Assembly: GCF_030732095.1 (NCBI RefSeq)
Contig: NZ_JAVAMQ010000002.1
Coordinates: forward strand, 291,432 to 355,431
Source of the DNA: Paracoccus spongiarum
GTDB lineage: Bacteria > Pseudomonadota > Alphaproteobacteria > Rhodobacterales > Rhodobacteraceae
DNA length: 64,000 nt
Direction: 5' to 3'
The first letter of the stretch is position 1. Each line of letters starts with the position of its first letter. Shown piece by piece: positions 43,807-59,509 of the stretch. The notes under the pieces were generated by a model. It did not search any database, was not told the origin of the DNA, and saw only the letters and a program-made list of their open reading frames with translations. The translations under genes were made by a program, and so were the position numbers.

Positions 43807-45380
43807 TCCCGGGCGCGGATGCCTCGATGTGGCGGCTGCTGGCCGACAACCTGCCGGCCCGCGCCGACAAGATCGCCGCGATCGACGCGCGGCGGCAGGC
43901 CAGCTATGCCGAAATCATCGCCGAGGCCGACCGGGTGGCTGGCTGGCTGCAGGGCTGCGGCATCCGGCCCGGCGACCGGGTGATCGTGCATCTGCGCAAG
44001 GGCATCGACGAGGTGACGGCGATGTTCGGCGCCTGGAAGATCGGGGCCGTCGTCGTCAACGTGAACCAGCAATGGACCGCGGCCCAGCTTGGCTATGTTG
44101 CGGGCGACTGCCGGGCGCGGGCGGTCATCCTGGGCGCGGCCGTCCTGAAGGCGCTGGCGGACGAGCCGCTGCCGCCCTCGGTGGCGCATCTGCTGGTGCA
44201 AGGCAGCGCCCCGCATCTGCCCGAGGGCGCGACGCCCTGGGACGCCCTGCCTCCCGGCGCGGCGGCCGAAGCCGCGCTCGATCCGGGCGATCTGGCCGCG
44301 ATCATCTATACCTCCGGCTCGACCGGCCGCCCCAAGGGCGTGATGCTGAGCCATCGCAACATCCGCATCGGCGCGATCTCGGTCAGCGACTATCTGGGCC
44401 TTGCCGAGGACGACCGGCTGCTGTCGGTGCTGCCCTACAGCTTCGATGCCGGTCTGAACCAGCTGACCGACACCTTCCTGAAGGGCGCCACGGTGATCCA
44501 CCAGCCGGTCTCGATGCCCTCGGAGGTGGTGCGCATGGCGGTTGCCCAGGGCGCCACGACCATCGCCGGCGTGCCGCCGCTGTGGAACCAGGTCGTGCGC
44601 TATCTGGCCGACAGCGGCACCGCGCTGCCCGACCTGTGCCGCGTCACCAATACCGGCGGCAAGATCCCCCCGAACATCCTCGAACTGATGCCCTCGGTGT
44701 TTCCGGGTGTCGACATCTACCTGATGTATGGCCTGACCGAGGCCTTCCGCTCGACCTATCTGCCGCCGGCGAAATTCGCGCGGAAGATGGGCTCGATCGG
44801 ACGCGCCATCCCCAATGCGCAGATCTTCGTGGTCCGCCACGGCGAGGGGATCGCGGGGCCGGGCGAACAGGGCGAACTGGTGCATGGCGGCCCGCTGGTC
44901 AGCCTCGGCTACTGGGAACGCCCCGAACTGACCGCCGAGAAGATCAGGGTGCTGCCCGAACTGCAGGGGGTCATGGGCGCGGCGCCGGTGGTGCTGTCGG
45001 GCGATCTGGTGCGCGTGGACGAGGATGGCGATCTGTGGTTCGTCAGCCGCATGGATGACATGATCAAGACCCAGGGCTTCCGGTTGTCGCCGACCGAGGT
45101 CGAGGACATCCTGTCCGCCTCGGGCCGGGTTGGCGATGTCGTGGCCTATGGAGTCGCAGATGACGATGCGGGCCAGGTCGTGCATGTCGCCGCCAGCCCG
45201 CTTGGCGACGCCGACCGCGCCGCTCTGATGGCGCATTGCCGTCGCAGCATGGCGCACTACATGGTTCCGCGCCATATTCACCTGTGGGAGGGCGCGATGC
45301 CGCGCACCGCCAGCGGCAAGCTGGACCGCCCCGCCATCATCGCCGCCGCGAAGGCGGCCCAGCCCAAGGACACCGCATGA
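43803..45380 (+). CDS. AMP-dependent acyl/aminoacyl ligase (ANL family)
   Basis: 525 residues. The ANL core motifs are present: IIYTSGSTGRPKGVMLSH (A3), YGLTEAFRSTY (A5), LVRVDEDGDLWFVSRMDDMIKTQGFRLSPTEVEDIL (A7/A8) and the catalytic Lys in RTASGKLDR. It activates a carboxylic acid as adenylate and transfers it to CoA or to a carrier protein. The next gene, four-base coupled, encodes a carrier protein, so the latter is likely. It resembles the exosortase-associated ligase group, but no exosortase is in this window. Confidence 0.88.
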   Translation: MIPGADASMWRLLADNLPARADKIAAIDARRQASYAEIIAEADRVAGWLQGCGIRPGDRVIVHLRKGIDEVTAMFGAWKIGAVVVNVNQQWTAAQLGYVAGDCRARAVILGAAVLKALADEPLPPSVAHLLVQGSAPHLPEGATPWDALPPGAAAEAALDPGDLAAIIYTSGSTGRPKGVMLSHRNIRIGAISVSDYLGLAEDDRLLSVLPYSFDAGLNQLTDTFLKGATVIHQPVSMPSEVVRMAVAQGATTIAGVPPLWNQVVRYLADSGTALPDLCRVTNTGGKIPPNILELMPSVFPGVDIYLMYGLTEAFRSTYLPPAKFARKMGSIGRAIPNAQIFVVRHGEGIAGPGEQGELVHGGPLVSLGYWERPELTAEKIRVLPELQGVMGAAPVVLSGDLVRVDEDGDLWFVSRMDDMIKTQGFRLSPTEVEDILSASGRVGDVVAYGVADDDAGQVVHVAASPLGDADRAALMAHCRRSMAHYMVPRHIHLWEGAMPRTASGKLDRPAIIAAAKAAQPKDTA

Positions 45381-45613
45381 GCCTGACCGCCGACGACCTG
45401 ATCCGCTTCATCCGCGACGAGTTGAACGTCGAGGACGCGATGGACGCCGAGACCGAACTGTTCTCGACCGGCATCCTCGATTCGGTGGCGATGATGAACA
45501 TCATCGGCTTCGTCGAGGAAAAGGCCGGCATCGAGGTGCGACCGGCCGATGTCACGCTGGAGAATTTCGATACGGCGCAGCGGATCGTGGACTACGCGCG
45601 TGAACAGGCCTGA
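45377..45613 (+). CDS. Acyl carrier protein
   Basis: 78 residues. The phosphopantetheine attachment Ser is in STGILDSVAMM, inside the four-helix carrier fold (DDLIRFIRDELNV, NIIGFVEEKAGIEVRPADV). It overlaps the ligase stop by ATGA and the decarboxylase start by 14 bases. It presumably carries the acid loaded by the AMP ligase while the decarboxylase acts on it. Confidence 0.9.
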   Translation: MSLTADDLIRFIRDELNVEDAMDAETELFSTGILDSVAMMNIIGFVEEKAGIEVRPADVTLENFDTAQRIVDYAREQA

Positions 45614-46862
45614 ACCGGCACCCACCGACCGCATCCTGGCCGAGGCGGCGGACCGTTTCGGCACGCCCGCCTATGTCTATCTGACCGATGTGATCGAGGC
45701 ACGGATCGCCGCGCTGCAAGGCGCGCTCGGCCGCTGGTTCGATCTGTCCTACGCGATGAAATGCAACCCGAACCCGGCGCTGCTGGCCTGGCTGAAGGAT
45801 CGCGTCCCCTATATCGACGTGTCCTCGGGCGGGGAATTCCTGCTGGCCCGATCGGCCGGCTGGTCGCCTGAGCGCGCCAGTTTCACCGGCCCGGCCAAGC
45901 GCGAGGTCGAACTGCGCCGCAGCATCGCGGCGGGCCTCGGAGAGCTGGTCGTCGAATCGCTGCGCGAGGCGCGGCTGGCCGATCGGATCGCCGCCGAGGC
46001 CGGGCGGCGGCAGGACGTCGTGATCCGCATCGCGCCCGACCGGGTGCCCAAGGGCTTCGGCGACCAGATGGCCGGCCGCCCCAGCCCCTTCGGCATCGAC
46101 ATCGAGGAGGCGCCGGCGGCGCTGGCCGAGATTCTGGCCCTGCCGCATCTGCGCGTCGCCGGGCTGCACATCTATTCCGGCACGCAGTGCCTGAAGCCCG
46201 CCGCCATCGTCGAGAACTGGCGCATCTTCATCGGCATCTTCCGCGACCTCTGCATCGCGCATGACCTGCACCCCGACCGGCTGATCTTCGGCTCGGGGCT
46301 CGGCATCCCCTACCATCCCGGCGATACCGCGCTGGATCTGGACGAGGTGGCCGCTGCCGCAGCACCCGATCTGGAGGCGCTGAAGGCCGATCCGCGCTTT
46401 GCCGGAACGCGGCTTGTGCTGGAGCTGGGCCGCTATCTCGTCGGGCCGGCAGGCTATTTCGTGACCCGCGTCACCGCGACCAAGAATTCGCGCGGGGCGC
46501 GCATCGCGATCTGTGACGGCGGCATGAACGGCCATCTGGCCGCCTCGGGACATTTCGGCATGGTGCTGCGGCGCAACTACGTCATGCATCGCGTCGGCGG
46601 CAGCGGGGGCAAGGGCGGGAGCGAGGAAAAGATAGACATCTCGGGCCCGCTCTGCACCTCGATCGACAAGCTGGGGTCCGGCGTGATGCTGCCCCGCATC
46701 GACGAGGGCGACCTGATCGCGATCCATGCCAGCGGCGCCTATGGGCCGACCTCCAGCCCGGTCAACTTCATCAGCCACCCGACCCCGCGCGAGATCATCG
46801 CCGAGGGCGGCCAGCTGATCGACGCCACCCGGATCGAGGGCGCAGGGCTGCGCGACGACTGA
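45600..46862 (+). CDS. PLP-dependent decarboxylase (DAP/ornithine decarboxylase fold type III)
   Basis: 420 residues from GTG 45600, which lies inside the 3' end of the carrier-protein gene. The fold III barrel carries the PLP Lys in [21 protein letters not shown] and GSGLGIPY line the active site, and [16 protein letters not shown] plus [21 protein letters not shown] form the C-terminal domain. This resembles the exosortase-associated decarboxylases and carrier-protein amino-acid decarboxylases such as BtrK. With the ligase and ACP it would decarboxylate a tethered amino acid, leaving an amine. Substrate unknown. Confidence 0.85.
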   Translation: MNRPEPAPTDRILAEAADRFGTPAYVYLTDVIEARIAALQGALGRWFDLSYAMKCNPNPALLAWLKDRVPYIDVSSGGEFLLARSAGWSPERASFTGPAKREVELRRSIAAGLGELVVESLREARLADRIAAEAGRRQDVVIRIAPDRVPKGFGDQMAGRPSPFGIDIEEAPAALAEILALPHLRVAGLHIYSGTQCLKPAAIVENWRIFIGIFRDLCIAHDLHPDRLIFGSGLGIPYHPGDTALDLDEVAAAAAPDLEALKADPRFAGTRLVLELGRYLVGPAGYFVTRVTATKNSRGARIAICDGGMNGHLAASGHFGMVLRRNYVMHRVGGSGGKGGSEEKIDISGPLCTSIDKLGSGVMLPRIDEGDLIAIHASGAYGPTSSPVNFISHPTPREIIAEGGQLIDATRIEGAGLRDD

Positions 46863-46930
46863 GCGCCGACGGGGCTGGACGCCGCCGCGCCGATCAGGTT
46901 CCCTTGGGGGGCACGCTGACGGAGGCCCCG

Positions 46931-48625
46931 ATGGACGATCTTGAAACCCGCATCGCGCAGGCGCGCGGCGACGAACCTGCCGATCTGGTGCTGCGCGGCG
47001 GGCAGGTGCTCGACCTGATCACCGGCGAGATGCTGACCGGCGATGTGGCGATCACCGGCGACCGCATCGCGGGCGTCGGCGACTACCAGGGGCGCGCGGT
47101 GATTGACGTATCCGGGCTGGTGCTGGTGCCGGGCTTCATCGACACCCATCTGCATGTCGAAAGCAGCCTTGTGACGCCCTTCGAATTCGACCGCTGCGTG
47201 ACGCCGCGCGGCATCACCACCGCGATCTGCGACCCGCACGAGATCGCGAACGTGATCGGCCTTGACGGCATCCGCTATTTCCAGCGTGCATCCGAACATC
47301 TGCTGATGGATCTTCGGGTGCAGCTGTCCTCCTGCGTGCCCTCGACCGAGATGGAAACCTCGGGCGCGCGGATCGAGGCCGAGGACCTGCGGCGGGTGAT
47401 GGGCCATCCGTCGGGGATCGGGCTGGCCGAGTTCATGAACTATCCCGGGGTGATCCACCGCGACCCGGTCGCGATGGCCAAGCTGCGGCTGTTCGCGGGC
47501 GGGCTTGTCGACGGGCATTGCCCGCAGCTGGGCGGCCGCGACCTGAACGCCTATGTAGCTGCGGGCATCCGCACCGAACACGAGGCGACCACCGCCGGCG
47601 AGGCGCGCGAAAAGCTGCAGAAGGGCATGCGCGTGCTGATCCGCGAAGGCTCGGTCAGCAAGGACCTCGAGGCGCTGCAGCCGCTGCTGACCGAACGCAC
47701 CGCCCCCTACATGTGCCTGTGCACCGATGACCGCAACCCGCTGGACATCGGCGAGCATGGCCATCTGGACTACATGATCCGACGGCTGATCCAGATGGGC
47801 ACGCCACCCCTGGCCGCCTATCGCGCCGCCTCGCTGTCGGCGGCTGAGGCGTTCGGCCTGAAGGATCGCGGGCTGATCGCGCCGGGGCTGCGCGCCGACA
47901 TCGTGGCGCTGGACAGCCTCGAGGGCTGCCATGCCCGGCTGGTTCTGTGCGGGGGCAAGGTGGTCGATGACGCAGCCTTCGCGGCGCGCGGCACGCTGGA
48001 CCCGGTGGCCCGCAACTCGGTGCAGGCACCGCAGGTCCGCGCGCAGGATTTCCGCTGCCCCGGCAATCGCAGCCGGACCGACGTCATCGGCATCCTGGAA
48101 GGCAAGATCATCACCGAACACCTGCATGTCGAGATCGCCCCCGAGGATGGCGACAAGCGCCCCGATCCCGCCCGCGACCTGATGCGGATCGCGGTGATCG
48201 AACGGCACGGCCGCAACGGCAACATCGCCACCGGCTTCGTGCGCGGCTTCGGGATGCAGCGCGGCGCCATCGCCTCGACCGTCTGCCACGACCATCACAA
48301 CATCGCCGTGGTCGGTGCCGATTACGGCGACATGGCCCTGGCCGCGAATCGGCTGTCGCAGATCGAGGGCGGCTTCGTGGTGGCGCGCGCGGGCGCGATC
48401 GTCGCCGAACTGCCGCTGCCCGTCGCCGGGCTGATGAGCCTTCAGCCCTTCGAGGCCGTGCGCGAGCGTCTGGCCGAACTGCGCGAGGCCGCCCAGGGCC
48501 TGGGCGTCACCCTGGAAGAGCCGTTCCTGCAGCTGGCCTTCCTCGCCCTGCCGGTGATCCCCGCGCTGAAGATCACCGATCGCGGGATGGTCGATGTCAC
48601 CGCCTTCGAGATCATCGCGGGCTGA
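46931..48625 (+). CDS. ade: Adenine deaminase
   Basis: 564 residues, the usual size for the Ade type. A metal-dependent amidohydrolase core with [13 protein letters not shown] (HxH), [13 protein letters not shown], and the adenine deaminase C-terminal domain ([35 protein letters not shown]). It converts adenine to hypoxanthine. Start ATG 46931 with GGAGG five bases upstream; TTG 46904 is a longer but unlikely start. Confidence 0.93.
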   Translation: MDDLETRIAQARGDEPADLVLRGGQVLDLITGEMLTGDVAITGDRIAGVGDYQGRAVIDVSGLVLVPGFIDTHLHVESSLVTPFEFDRCVTPRGITTAICDPHEIANVIGLDGIRYFQRASEHLLMDLRVQLSSCVPSTEMETSGARIEAEDLRRVMGHPSGIGLAEFMNYPGVIHRDPVAMAKLRLFAGGLVDGHCPQLGGRDLNAYVAAGIRTEHEATTAGEAREKLQKGMRVLIREGSVSKDLEALQPLLTERTAPYMCLCTDDRNPLDIGEHGHLDYMIRRLIQMGTPPLAAYRAASLSAAEAFGLKDRGLIAPGLRADIVALDSLEGCHARLVLCGGKVVDDAAFAARGTLDPVARNSVQAPQVRAQDFRCPGNRSRTDVIGILEGKIITEHLHVEIAPEDGDKRPDPARDLMRIAVIERHGRNGNIATGFVRGFGMQRGAIASTVCHDHHNIAVVGADYGDMALAANRLSQIEGGFVVARAGAIVAELPLPVAGLMSLQPFEAVRERLAELREAAQGLGVTLEEPFLQLAFLALPVIPALKITDRGMVDVTAFEIIAG

Positions 48626-48651
48626 TTCCCCCCCGCGTCATCGCGGACATG

Positions 48652-48688
48652 AAAAAGCCCCCGAAAGCTGTTGCTTTCGAAGGCTTTT
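48652..48688. terminator. Bidirectional terminator between ade and tRNA-Leu
   Basis: AAAAGCC (48652-48658) with GGCTTTT (48682-48688) enclosing CGAAAGC / GCTTTCG (48662-48668 with 48673-48679). T-runs follow in both directions, so it should end the ade transcript and the tRNA transcript. Confidence 0.9.
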
Positions 48689-48691
48689 CAA

Positions 48692-48777
48692 TGGTGCCCA
48701 GGAGAGGACTCGAACCTCCACGCCTTGCGGCACACGGACCTGAACCGTGCGCGTCTACCAATTCCGCCACCTGGGCA
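48692..48777 (-). tRNA. tRNA-Leu(CAG)
   Basis: 86 nt on the minus strand with genomic CCA. The acceptor TGCCCAG pairs with CTGGGCA, the T arm has GGTTCGAGTCC, and the D loop has AATTGGTAG. The anticodon stem CACGG / CCGTG encloses TTCAGGT, giving anticodon CAG (reads CUG, the main Leu codon here). The long variable arm (GCCGCAAGGC) confirms a class II tRNA. Confidence 0.95.
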
Positions 48778-48793
48778 GGTGGTGTAGGCGGGG

Positions 48794-48822
48794 TCTCTAA
48801 AGGCAGTCGCGGGGGGCGTCAA
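48794..48822 (-). promoter_or_regulatory. Promoter of tRNA-Leu
   Basis: TTGACG (48822-48817) and TAGAGA (48799-48794) with a 17-base spacer, on the minus strand, about 17 bases before the tRNA 5' end. Confidence 0.75.
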
Positions 48823-48995
48823 TGGGGGCTTGCCCAAAAAACCGCGCGGGTGATGAAAACTTTTTGCATTCATCGGCCTGCGACCGCCGCCTGTCCTTAA
48901 TGGCAGATGCGGAAATTTACATTATGTGAACAAATGCCCGCCATAGCTGTGCGAGTCCGGCCTGTCAGCGCCGGGAATTTTAGTGGTGCAACCTC

Positions 48996-50570
48996 ATGCT
49001 GGACGCCTATCGTCATCGCGACTGGGATGTCATCGTCATTGGAACGGGCATCGGCGGCGGCAGTGCCGCGCGGCGCCTGGCCGAGGCCGGGTTGTCCGTG
49101 CTGATGCTGGAAAAGGGCCCCGACCTGGACGGCAGCGATGGCGCCGCGATCGAAACCGGTGTCCACGACCCGCAGGCGCGGCTGGACGGGGGCGTCTGGC
49201 CCTATCCGCTGGAGGCGCGGATCGACGGACGCGAATCGCAACTGTTCGGCATGCTCGGCGCCTGTGTGGGCGGCACCTCGACCTTCTATGCCGCAACGCT
49301 GGAACGGCCCGAACCGCACGACCTGGACGATTCGCCCCAACGCAGCCATCCGACCGGCGGCTGGCCCGTCTCCTACGCGGAGTTCCAGCCCTATTTCGAC
49401 CAGACCGAGCAAAACTTCCGGATCAGCGGCGAGGTTGATCCGCTGAGCCCCGTTCCGGCGCCCGCGCTGCGCGCCTCGCGCCCCTTCACCCCTGTCGACG
49501 AGAACCTGCGCCGATCCTTCGAACGCTCGGGCCTTCACCCCTACCAGACCCACATCGCGGCCGAATTCCCGCGCGATTGCGCACAATGCTTCGGCAAGCG
49601 TTGCCCGCGCCCCTGCAAGATGGACGGTCGTTCGGCCGGCGTCCTGCCCGCGATGCGCACCGGGAATGCCGCCCTCCTGGATCGGTGCAGCGTCACGCGG
49701 ATCGAGGCGGGCAGCGAGGTGCGCCAGATCCATTGCCGCCGCGACGGGGCCGAATTCACCCTGCGGGCGCGCCATTACGTGCTGGCCGCCGGCGGGCTCA
49801 GTTCGCCCTCGCTGCTGCTGCGTTCAGCCAGCGAAGAGTGGCCCGATGGCGTCGGCAACCGCAACGACCTGGTCGGCCGCAACCTGATGTTCCATCTCAG
49901 CGAGATGCTGGCGATCTGGCCGCATCGCGGCAGTCGGTCGAAGGGACCAAGCCGGGCGCTGAGCCTGCGCGATCTTTATCATGTCGAAGGCCAGCGCTTC
50001 GGGTTGATCCAGTCGATGGGGATCGATGCCGGCTATGGCGAGGTCCTGCATGCGTTGAACGAGATGTTCAGCCAGTCGCGCCTGCGCCGGCTGCGGCCGC
50101 TGCGCCACGCGCTGCGCCTGCTGCCCTATGGCGTGCTGCCGGTGCTGGGTCCGGCCAAGATCTTCGTGGGCGTCCTCGAGGATCTGCCCTATGCGGTGAA
50201 CCGCGTCCATGCCGATCCGGCCCAGCCGGACCGGCTGCGATTCGACTATGTGCTGCATGACGAACTGCGCGCCCGTCGCAATGCCTTCCGCAAGGCGATG
50301 CGCCATGCGTTCCGTGGGCATCGCCGGCTGTTCTTCACGCAGATGCCGACGCTGAACTTCGCCCATCCCTGCGGGACGCTGCGCTTTGGCGACGACCCGC
50401 GCAGCAGCGTGCTGGACCGCGACTGCCGGGTGCACGGCATCCACAACCTCGTCATTGCCGACAGCAGCTTCATGCCGACGTCGAATGGCTGCAATCCCAG
50501 CCTGACGATCGCCGCGAACGCCTATCGCGCGGCCGACCGGCTGGCCGAGCGGATCCGGCAGGCCGGCTAG
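48996..50570 (+). CDS. GMC-family FAD oxidoreductase
   Basis: 524 residues. FAD is bound by [21 protein letters not shown] and the C-terminal [41 protein letters not shown], which match the GMC family (cholesterol/glucose/choline-oxidase relatives). A cysteine-rich [13 protein letters not shown] segment (C-x2-C-x4-C-x3-C) near residue 195 may hold a metal or an Fe-S cluster, a feature of membrane-linked GMC dehydrogenases. Substrate, probably an alcohol or sugar, is unknown. No signal peptide. Confidence 0.85.
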   Translation: MLDAYRHRDWDVIVIGTGIGGGSAARRLAEAGLSVLMLEKGPDLDGSDGAAIETGVHDPQARLDGGVWPYPLEARIDGRESQLFGMLGACVGGTSTFYAATLERPEPHDLDDSPQRSHPTGGWPVSYAEFQPYFDQTEQNFRISGEVDPLSPVPAPALRASRPFTPVDENLRRSFERSGLHPYQTHIAAEFPRDCAQCFGKRCPRPCKMDGRSAGVLPAMRTGNAALLDRCSVTRIEAGSEVRQIHCRRDGAEFTLRARHYVLAAGGLSSPSLLLRSASEEWPDGVGNRNDLVGRNLMFHLSEMLAIWPHRGSRSKGPSRALSLRDLYHVEGQRFGLIQSMGIDAGYGEVLHALNEMFSQSRLRRLRPLRHALRLLPYGVLPVLGPAKIFVGVLEDLPYAVNRVHADPAQPDRLRFDYVLHDELRARRNAFRKAMRHAFRGHRRLFFTQMPTLNFAHPCGTLRFGDDPRSSVLDRDCRVHGIHNLVIADSSFMPTSNGCNPSLTIAANAYRAADRLAERIRQAG

Positions 50571-50644
50571 GTCCCTTGCGCTTGTCGCGCGGGCCGGGCT
50601 TGGGTATTGAGGCCATGACGCGGCACGAAGGAGGCAAGAGGCCC

Positions 50645-51631
50645 ATGGCGAAACTGGTCACGATCTTTGGCGGGTCGGGCTTTGTCGGCCGCCAGGTGGC
50701 GCGGCTGATGGCCAAGCGCGGCTGGCGGGTCCGGGTCGCCGTCCGCCGCCCCGACGAGGCGCTGTTCACCCGCACCTATGGCGCGGTCGGCCAGGTCGTG
50801 CCGGTGCTGTGCAACATCCGCGACGAGTTGTCGGTGCGCGCCGCGATGTCGGATGCCGATGCGGTGGTGAACTGCGTCAACATCGAACGTCCCGAGGGCA
50901 AAAGCACCTTCGAGTCGGTCTTCGACAGCGGTGCGGAACACATCGCCCGGCTGTCGCGCGAGATGGGCGTCAGCCATGTCGTGCATATCTCGGGTCTTGG
51001 CGTCGATCCCGACTCGCCCAGCCGCTATGTCGCCGCGAAGGCGCGGGGCGAGGCGGCGATGCTGAAGCATCGGCCCGACGCCGTCATCCTGCGCCCTTCG
51101 GTGATCTTCGGCCCGGACGATCATTTCTACAACCGCTTCGCCAGCCTGTCGCGGCTTGGCCCGGTCATGGCCATCGCCGGTGGCAAGACGCGGATGCAGC
51201 CGGTCTTCGTCGACGATGTGGCCCTGGCCGCCGTCATGGGCGCGACCGGCGAGGCCGCGGCGGGGATCTACGAGCTGGGCGGACCCGACACCCTGACCCT
51301 GCGCGAGATCGTCGACCAGGTTCTGCGCGCGACGCATCGCCGCCGGCTGGTGGTGAACATGCCGTTCTGGATGGCGCGGGTCGGCGCCACCGTGCTGGAC
51401 GGCGCGCAGTTCGCCAGCTTCGGATTGTTCACCAACAGGATTCTCGGCCGGGACCAGCTGGCCCTGCTGCGCCACGACAACGTCGCGACCGAGGGAAGCA
51501 AGGGCTTCGCCGAGCTGGGCATCCAGCCCACCTCGCCCGCGGCGGTGATCGAGGACTACCTGTGGCGCTATCGGCCCTCGGGCCAGTATGACGCGATCAA
51601 GAACTCGGCAAAGAACCTGCGCAGCCACTGA
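50645..51631 (+). CDS. NAD-dependent epimerase/NDUFA9-like complex I-associated protein
   Basis: 328 residues. Atypical short-chain dehydrogenase with [22 protein letters not shown] at the N-terminus and [49 protein letters not shown]. This matches the NDUFA9 group, an accessory subunit of respiratory complex I, found in alphaproteobacteria near uppP. ATG 50645 follows an AGGAGG-like site; the stop overlaps the uppP start by one base. Confidence 0.85.
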   Translation: MAKLVTIFGGSGFVGRQVARLMAKRGWRVRVAVRRPDEALFTRTYGAVGQVVPVLCNIRDELSVRAAMSDADAVVNCVNIERPEGKSTFESVFDSGAEHIARLSREMGVSHVVHISGLGVDPDSPSRYVAAKARGEAAMLKHRPDAVILRPSVIFGPDDHFYNRFASLSRLGPVMAIAGGKTRMQPVFVDDVALAAVMGATGEAAAGIYELGGPDTLTLREIVDQVLRATHRRRLVVNMPFWMARVGATVLDGAQFASFGLFTNRILGRDQLALLRHDNVATEGSKGFAELGIQPTSPAAVIEDYLWRYRPSGQYDAIKNSAKNLRSH

Positions 51632-52434
51632 TGGAGTCGAATACCATCGTTGCCGCGGTCCTCGGACTCGTCGAGGGCCTGACCGAGTTCATCCCCGTCT
51701 CATCGACCGGCCATGTGCTGCTGGCCGGGCATTTCCTGGGATTCAACTCGCCCGGCCGCGCCTTCGAGGTGGTCATCCAGCTTGGCGCGGTGCTGGCGGT
51801 CCTTGGCGTCTATTCGGCGCGGATCTGGCACATCCTGTCGACCGCGCCAACCGACCCCGTCTCGCGGCGCTTCATCGCGGCGGTGCTGCTGGCCTTCCTG
51901 CCGGCGGTCTTCGTCGGTGTGCTGGCCCATGACATCATCAAGACCGTGCTGTTCGAGACGCCGATGCTGATTGCTGTCATGCTGGTCCTTGGCGGCTTCG
52001 TGTTGCTGTTCGTGGACCGCTGGGCCACCCATCCGCATTACTTCCGGGCCGAGGACTTTCCCCTGCCGATGGCGCTGAAGATCGGCGTGATCCAGTGCCT
52101 TGCGATGATCCCCGGCGTCTCGCGATCCGGTGCCACCATCGTCGGCGCGCTGGCTTTGGGGGCAGACAAGCGCTCGGCTGCCGAATTTTCGTTCTTCCTG
52201 TCCATGCCCACCATGCTGGGCGCATTTGCCTATGACCTCTACAAGAATCGCGGCATACTGGATGCGGCCGCGCTGGGTGACATCGCGGTGGGCTTCTTCT
52301 TCGCCATGGTGACGGCGATCATCGTTGTGCGCTGGTTGCTGGGCTATGTGTCGCAGAATGGCTACGCTCTGTTTGCCTGGTGGCGCATCATCGTCGGAAG
52401 CGTTGTTTTGCTGGCTTTGCTGGCTCAAAGGTAA
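51631..52434 (+). CDS. uppP: Undecaprenyl-diphosphatase
   Basis: 267 residues, eight predicted membrane segments. The two active-site motifs are [14 protein letters not shown] and PGVSRSGAT. It recycles undecaprenyl diphosphate to the monophosphate carrier for peptidoglycan and other envelope polymers. Coupled to the NDUFA9-like gene (TGATG). Confidence 0.95.
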   Translation: MESNTIVAAVLGLVEGLTEFIPVSSTGHVLLAGHFLGFNSPGRAFEVVIQLGAVLAVLGVYSARIWHILSTAPTDPVSRRFIAAVLLAFLPAVFVGVLAHDIIKTVLFETPMLIAVMLVLGGFVLLFVDRWATHPHYFRAEDFPLPMALKIGVIQCLAMIPGVSRSGATIVGALALGADKRSAAEFSFFLSMPTMLGAFAYDLYKNRGILDAAALGDIAVGFFFAMVTAIIVVRWLLGYVSQNGYALFAWWRIIVGSVVLLALLAQR

Positions 52435-52585
52435 CGAGAGCTGACCTTTTTTCCGCCTTGCGCGCAGGAAAAATTTGCCGAGGTCGAAAATAACACCCAC
52501 ATGGGTCAGTATTGCTGACTTTTCATTGTTTGCGCCTTGGTTTATCTGGTCTGCGGGTGATCCTGATACGGAAGGTTGCGCAGCC

Positions 52586-54070
52586 ATGGCCACGCAGACG
52601 ATGCTGAAATTCGTTTCGACCCCGCGCGAGATGCCGGAAAAGCGCAGCGCGGCCGAACGCAGCGACGATTTTCACGAGATCTACCGCGAATTCGCCGCGG
52701 CCAAGGCGGCCGAGCAGTCCAGCCGCTGCAGCCAGTGTGGCGTGCCCTATTGCCAGAGCCATTGCCCGCTGCACAACAACATCCCCGACTGGCTGCGCCT
52801 GACCGCCGAGGGCCGTCTGCGCGAGGCCTATCAGGTCAGCCAGGCCACCAATACCTTCCCCGAGATCTGCGGCCGCATCTGCCCGCAGGACCGGCTGTGC
52901 GAGGGCAATTGCGTCATCGAACAGTCCGGCCACGGCACCGTCACCATCGGCGCAATCGAGAAATACATCACCGACACCGCCTGGGACGAGGGCTGGATCA
53001 CCGCCGCCCTACCCGCGCAGGAACGCGGCGAAAGCGTTGGGATTATCGGCGCCGGCCCGGGCGGGCTGGCCGCGGCCGACATGCTGCGCCGGCAGGGATT
53101 CCAGGTCACCATCTATGATCGCTATGACCGCGCGGGCGGGCTGCTGACCTATGGCATCCCCGGCTTCAAGCTGGAAAAGGACGTGGTCATGCGGCGCAAC
53201 CGGCTGCTGGCCGAATCGGGCGTCGAGTTCGTGCTGAACTGCAATGTCGGCGAGGACATCAGCTTCGACGCGATCCGCGGCAAGCATGACGCGGTGCTGA
53301 TCGCGACCGGCGTCTACAAGACCCGGGACCTGGACATCGACAATGCCGAGGCCGCAGGCGTGGTGCGCGCCATCGACTACCTGACCGCCAGCAACAAGGT
53401 GGATTTCGGCGACGACGTGCCCGATTTCGCGGATGGCGAGCTGAACGCCAAGGGCAAGCGCGTCGTCGTCATCGGCGGCGGCGACACCGCCATGGACTGT
53501 GTCCGCACGGCCATCCGCCAGGGCGCGCAATCGGTGAAATGCCTGTATCGCCGCGACCGGGCCAACATGCCGGGATCGCAGCGCGAGGTCCAGAACGCCG
53601 AAGAGGAAGGCGTCGAATTCGTGTGGCTTTCCGCCCCCGGTGCATTCACCGGGCACGTCACCGGCGTCGCCGCCTCGGCGCAGGAACGCGATGTCGACGG
53701 CCCGCCCCAGATCGCCAGCGTCCGCATCCAGAAGATGCGCCTTGGCCAGCCCGATGTTTCGGGCCGCCAGTCGCCGGAACTGATCGACGGCGCCGATTAT
53801 GACGAGCCGGCCGAACTGGTCATCAAGGCCCTGGGGTTCGAGCCCGAGGACCTGCCGCGGCTGTGGGGCGTCGAGGGACTGGAAGTCACCCGCTGGGGCA
53901 CCATCAAGGCCGATTTCCAGACGCACCGCACCTCGCTGCCCGGCGTCTACGCGGTGGGCGATATCGTGCGCGGCGCCAGCCTTGTCGTCTGGGCGATCCG
54001 CGACGGCCGCGAGGCCGCCGAGGCGATCACCGATTTCCTGTCCGGCGCGGCGCGCGTCGCCGCCGAATGA
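52586..54070 (+). CDS. gltD: Glutamate synthase small subunit
   Basis: 494 residues. Fe-S cysteines in CSQCGVPYCQSHCPLHNN and CGRICPQDRLCEGNC, the FAD site GIIGAGPGGLAAADMLRRQG, and an NADPH-binding domain with VVVIGGGDTAMDCVRTAIRQGA. It passes electrons from NADPH to GltB for glutamate synthesis from glutamine and 2-oxoglutarate. ATG 52586 preceded by GAAGG at 52571-52575. An unrelated gene separates it from gltB. Confidence 0.95.
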   Translation: MATQTMLKFVSTPREMPEKRSAAERSDDFHEIYREFAAAKAAEQSSRCSQCGVPYCQSHCPLHNNIPDWLRLTAEGRLREAYQVSQATNTFPEICGRICPQDRLCEGNCVIEQSGHGTVTIGAIEKYITDTAWDEGWITAALPAQERGESVGIIGAGPGGLAAADMLRRQGFQVTIYDRYDRAGGLLTYGIPGFKLEKDVVMRRNRLLAESGVEFVLNCNVGEDISFDAIRGKHDAVLIATGVYKTRDLDIDNAEAAGVVRAIDYLTASNKVDFGDDVPDFADGELNAKGKRVVVIGGGDTAMDCVRTAIRQGAQSVKCLYRRDRANMPGSQREVQNAEEEGVEFVWLSAPGAFTGHVTGVAASAQERDVDGPPQIASVRIQKMRLGQPDVSGRQSPELIDGADYDEPAELVIKALGFEPEDLPRLWGVEGLEVTRWGTIKADFQTHRTSLPGVYAVGDIVRGASLVVWAIRDGREAAEAITDFLSGAARVAAE

Positions 54071-54180
54071 GGGCTGCGCCGATGGTCCACCGCGCAAGCA
54101 CAGCGCGTGCACAGGCTGTACACCGACAACGCACGCTGGGTGTTGCGCGCGGCCTTGTCGCCGCCCCGGACAGGTCGTCG

Positions 54181-54890
54181 ATGCTGCCCCATCTGGCGGC
54201 ACTGGGCGCCTTGGCCGCGCTGCTGGCCCTTGCCCCACTGCCCGGCCGCGCCGCCACCTTCACGCCCCCGCAGGGATGCCGGCTTGAGGTGACGGTTCAG
54301 AATCGCGGCTGCACGGTCAGCCAGTATTACCGCTGCAGCGCCGATCCCGAGGGCCATCAGCGCAGCGCGATCTTCGGCCAGGACGGGCTTGGCCACCTGT
54401 CGCGGATCGACGCCGAGACCCGCTGGATCGAAAGCAGCGACCCGCAGACCGGGCTGGAGGATCGGCTGGTCGACGAGGCCGCCGACCATGCCAGCTTCTC
54501 GACCCTGCTGAAGGACGGGCGCGACGATTTCGACTTCTGGACCGAATCGAACAGCGGCGAGCGGCTGCACCATGTCGGCGAGGACATCCTGACCGGCGAG
54601 ACCGTCACCATCGACGGCATCACGCTGGAACGGACCCGCTTTCGCCTGACCACGCGCGACGCGCAGGGCGCAGTCCTGATTACCCGCGAGGGCCAGCAGT
54701 TCATCAGCCGCGCCATGACGCGGTTCTTCGGCGGCATCGAGACCCAGTCCGACTGGACCGGCGAGCGCCGCGAGACCAATGACAGTCCGGTGCTGTTCCA
54801 GTTTCCCGGAGAGACCGGTTTCGGCGCCACCACACCGCAATTCGACTGCGATCAGCTGATGACGCAGCTTACGCATGAAAGGGCCCAGCT

Positions 54891-54894
<4 letters not shown>
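54181..54894 (+). CDS. Secreted protein of unknown function between gltD and gltB
   Basis: 237 residues from ATG 54181, with a clear signal segment (MLPHLAALGALAALLALAPLPGRA). The mature part has four Cys (FTPPQGCRLEVTVQNRGCTVSQYYRC and FDCDQLM) and a beta-rich layout ending near the start of gltB (ATGA overlap). I do not recognise the family. It is odd in a glutamate-synthase operon, since the other products are cytoplasmic. The frame is open further upstream but overlaps gltD. Confidence 0.75.
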
Positions 54895-59429
<4,535 letters not shown>

Positions 59430-59458
59430 GCGCCCGCAGAAAGCTTCCGGCACACGGA

Positions 59459-59485
59459 AAACGCGGCCCCGAAAGGGCCGCGTTT
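59459..59485. terminator. Terminator between gltB and doxX-like gene
   Basis: Perfect 11-bp stem (AAACGCGGCCC with GGGCCGCGTTT) and a 5-base loop, 30 bases after gltB and before the end of the convergent DoxX gene; it can serve both strands. Confidence 0.85.
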
Positions 59486-59509
59486 GTCGTTCGGTTCAGG
59501 TCTTCAGGA

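Noticed and set aside
42080..46862. Exosortase/PEP-CTERM system
   Set aside because: The ligase and decarboxylase resemble the associated families, but no exosortase or PEP-CTERM protein is encoded here.
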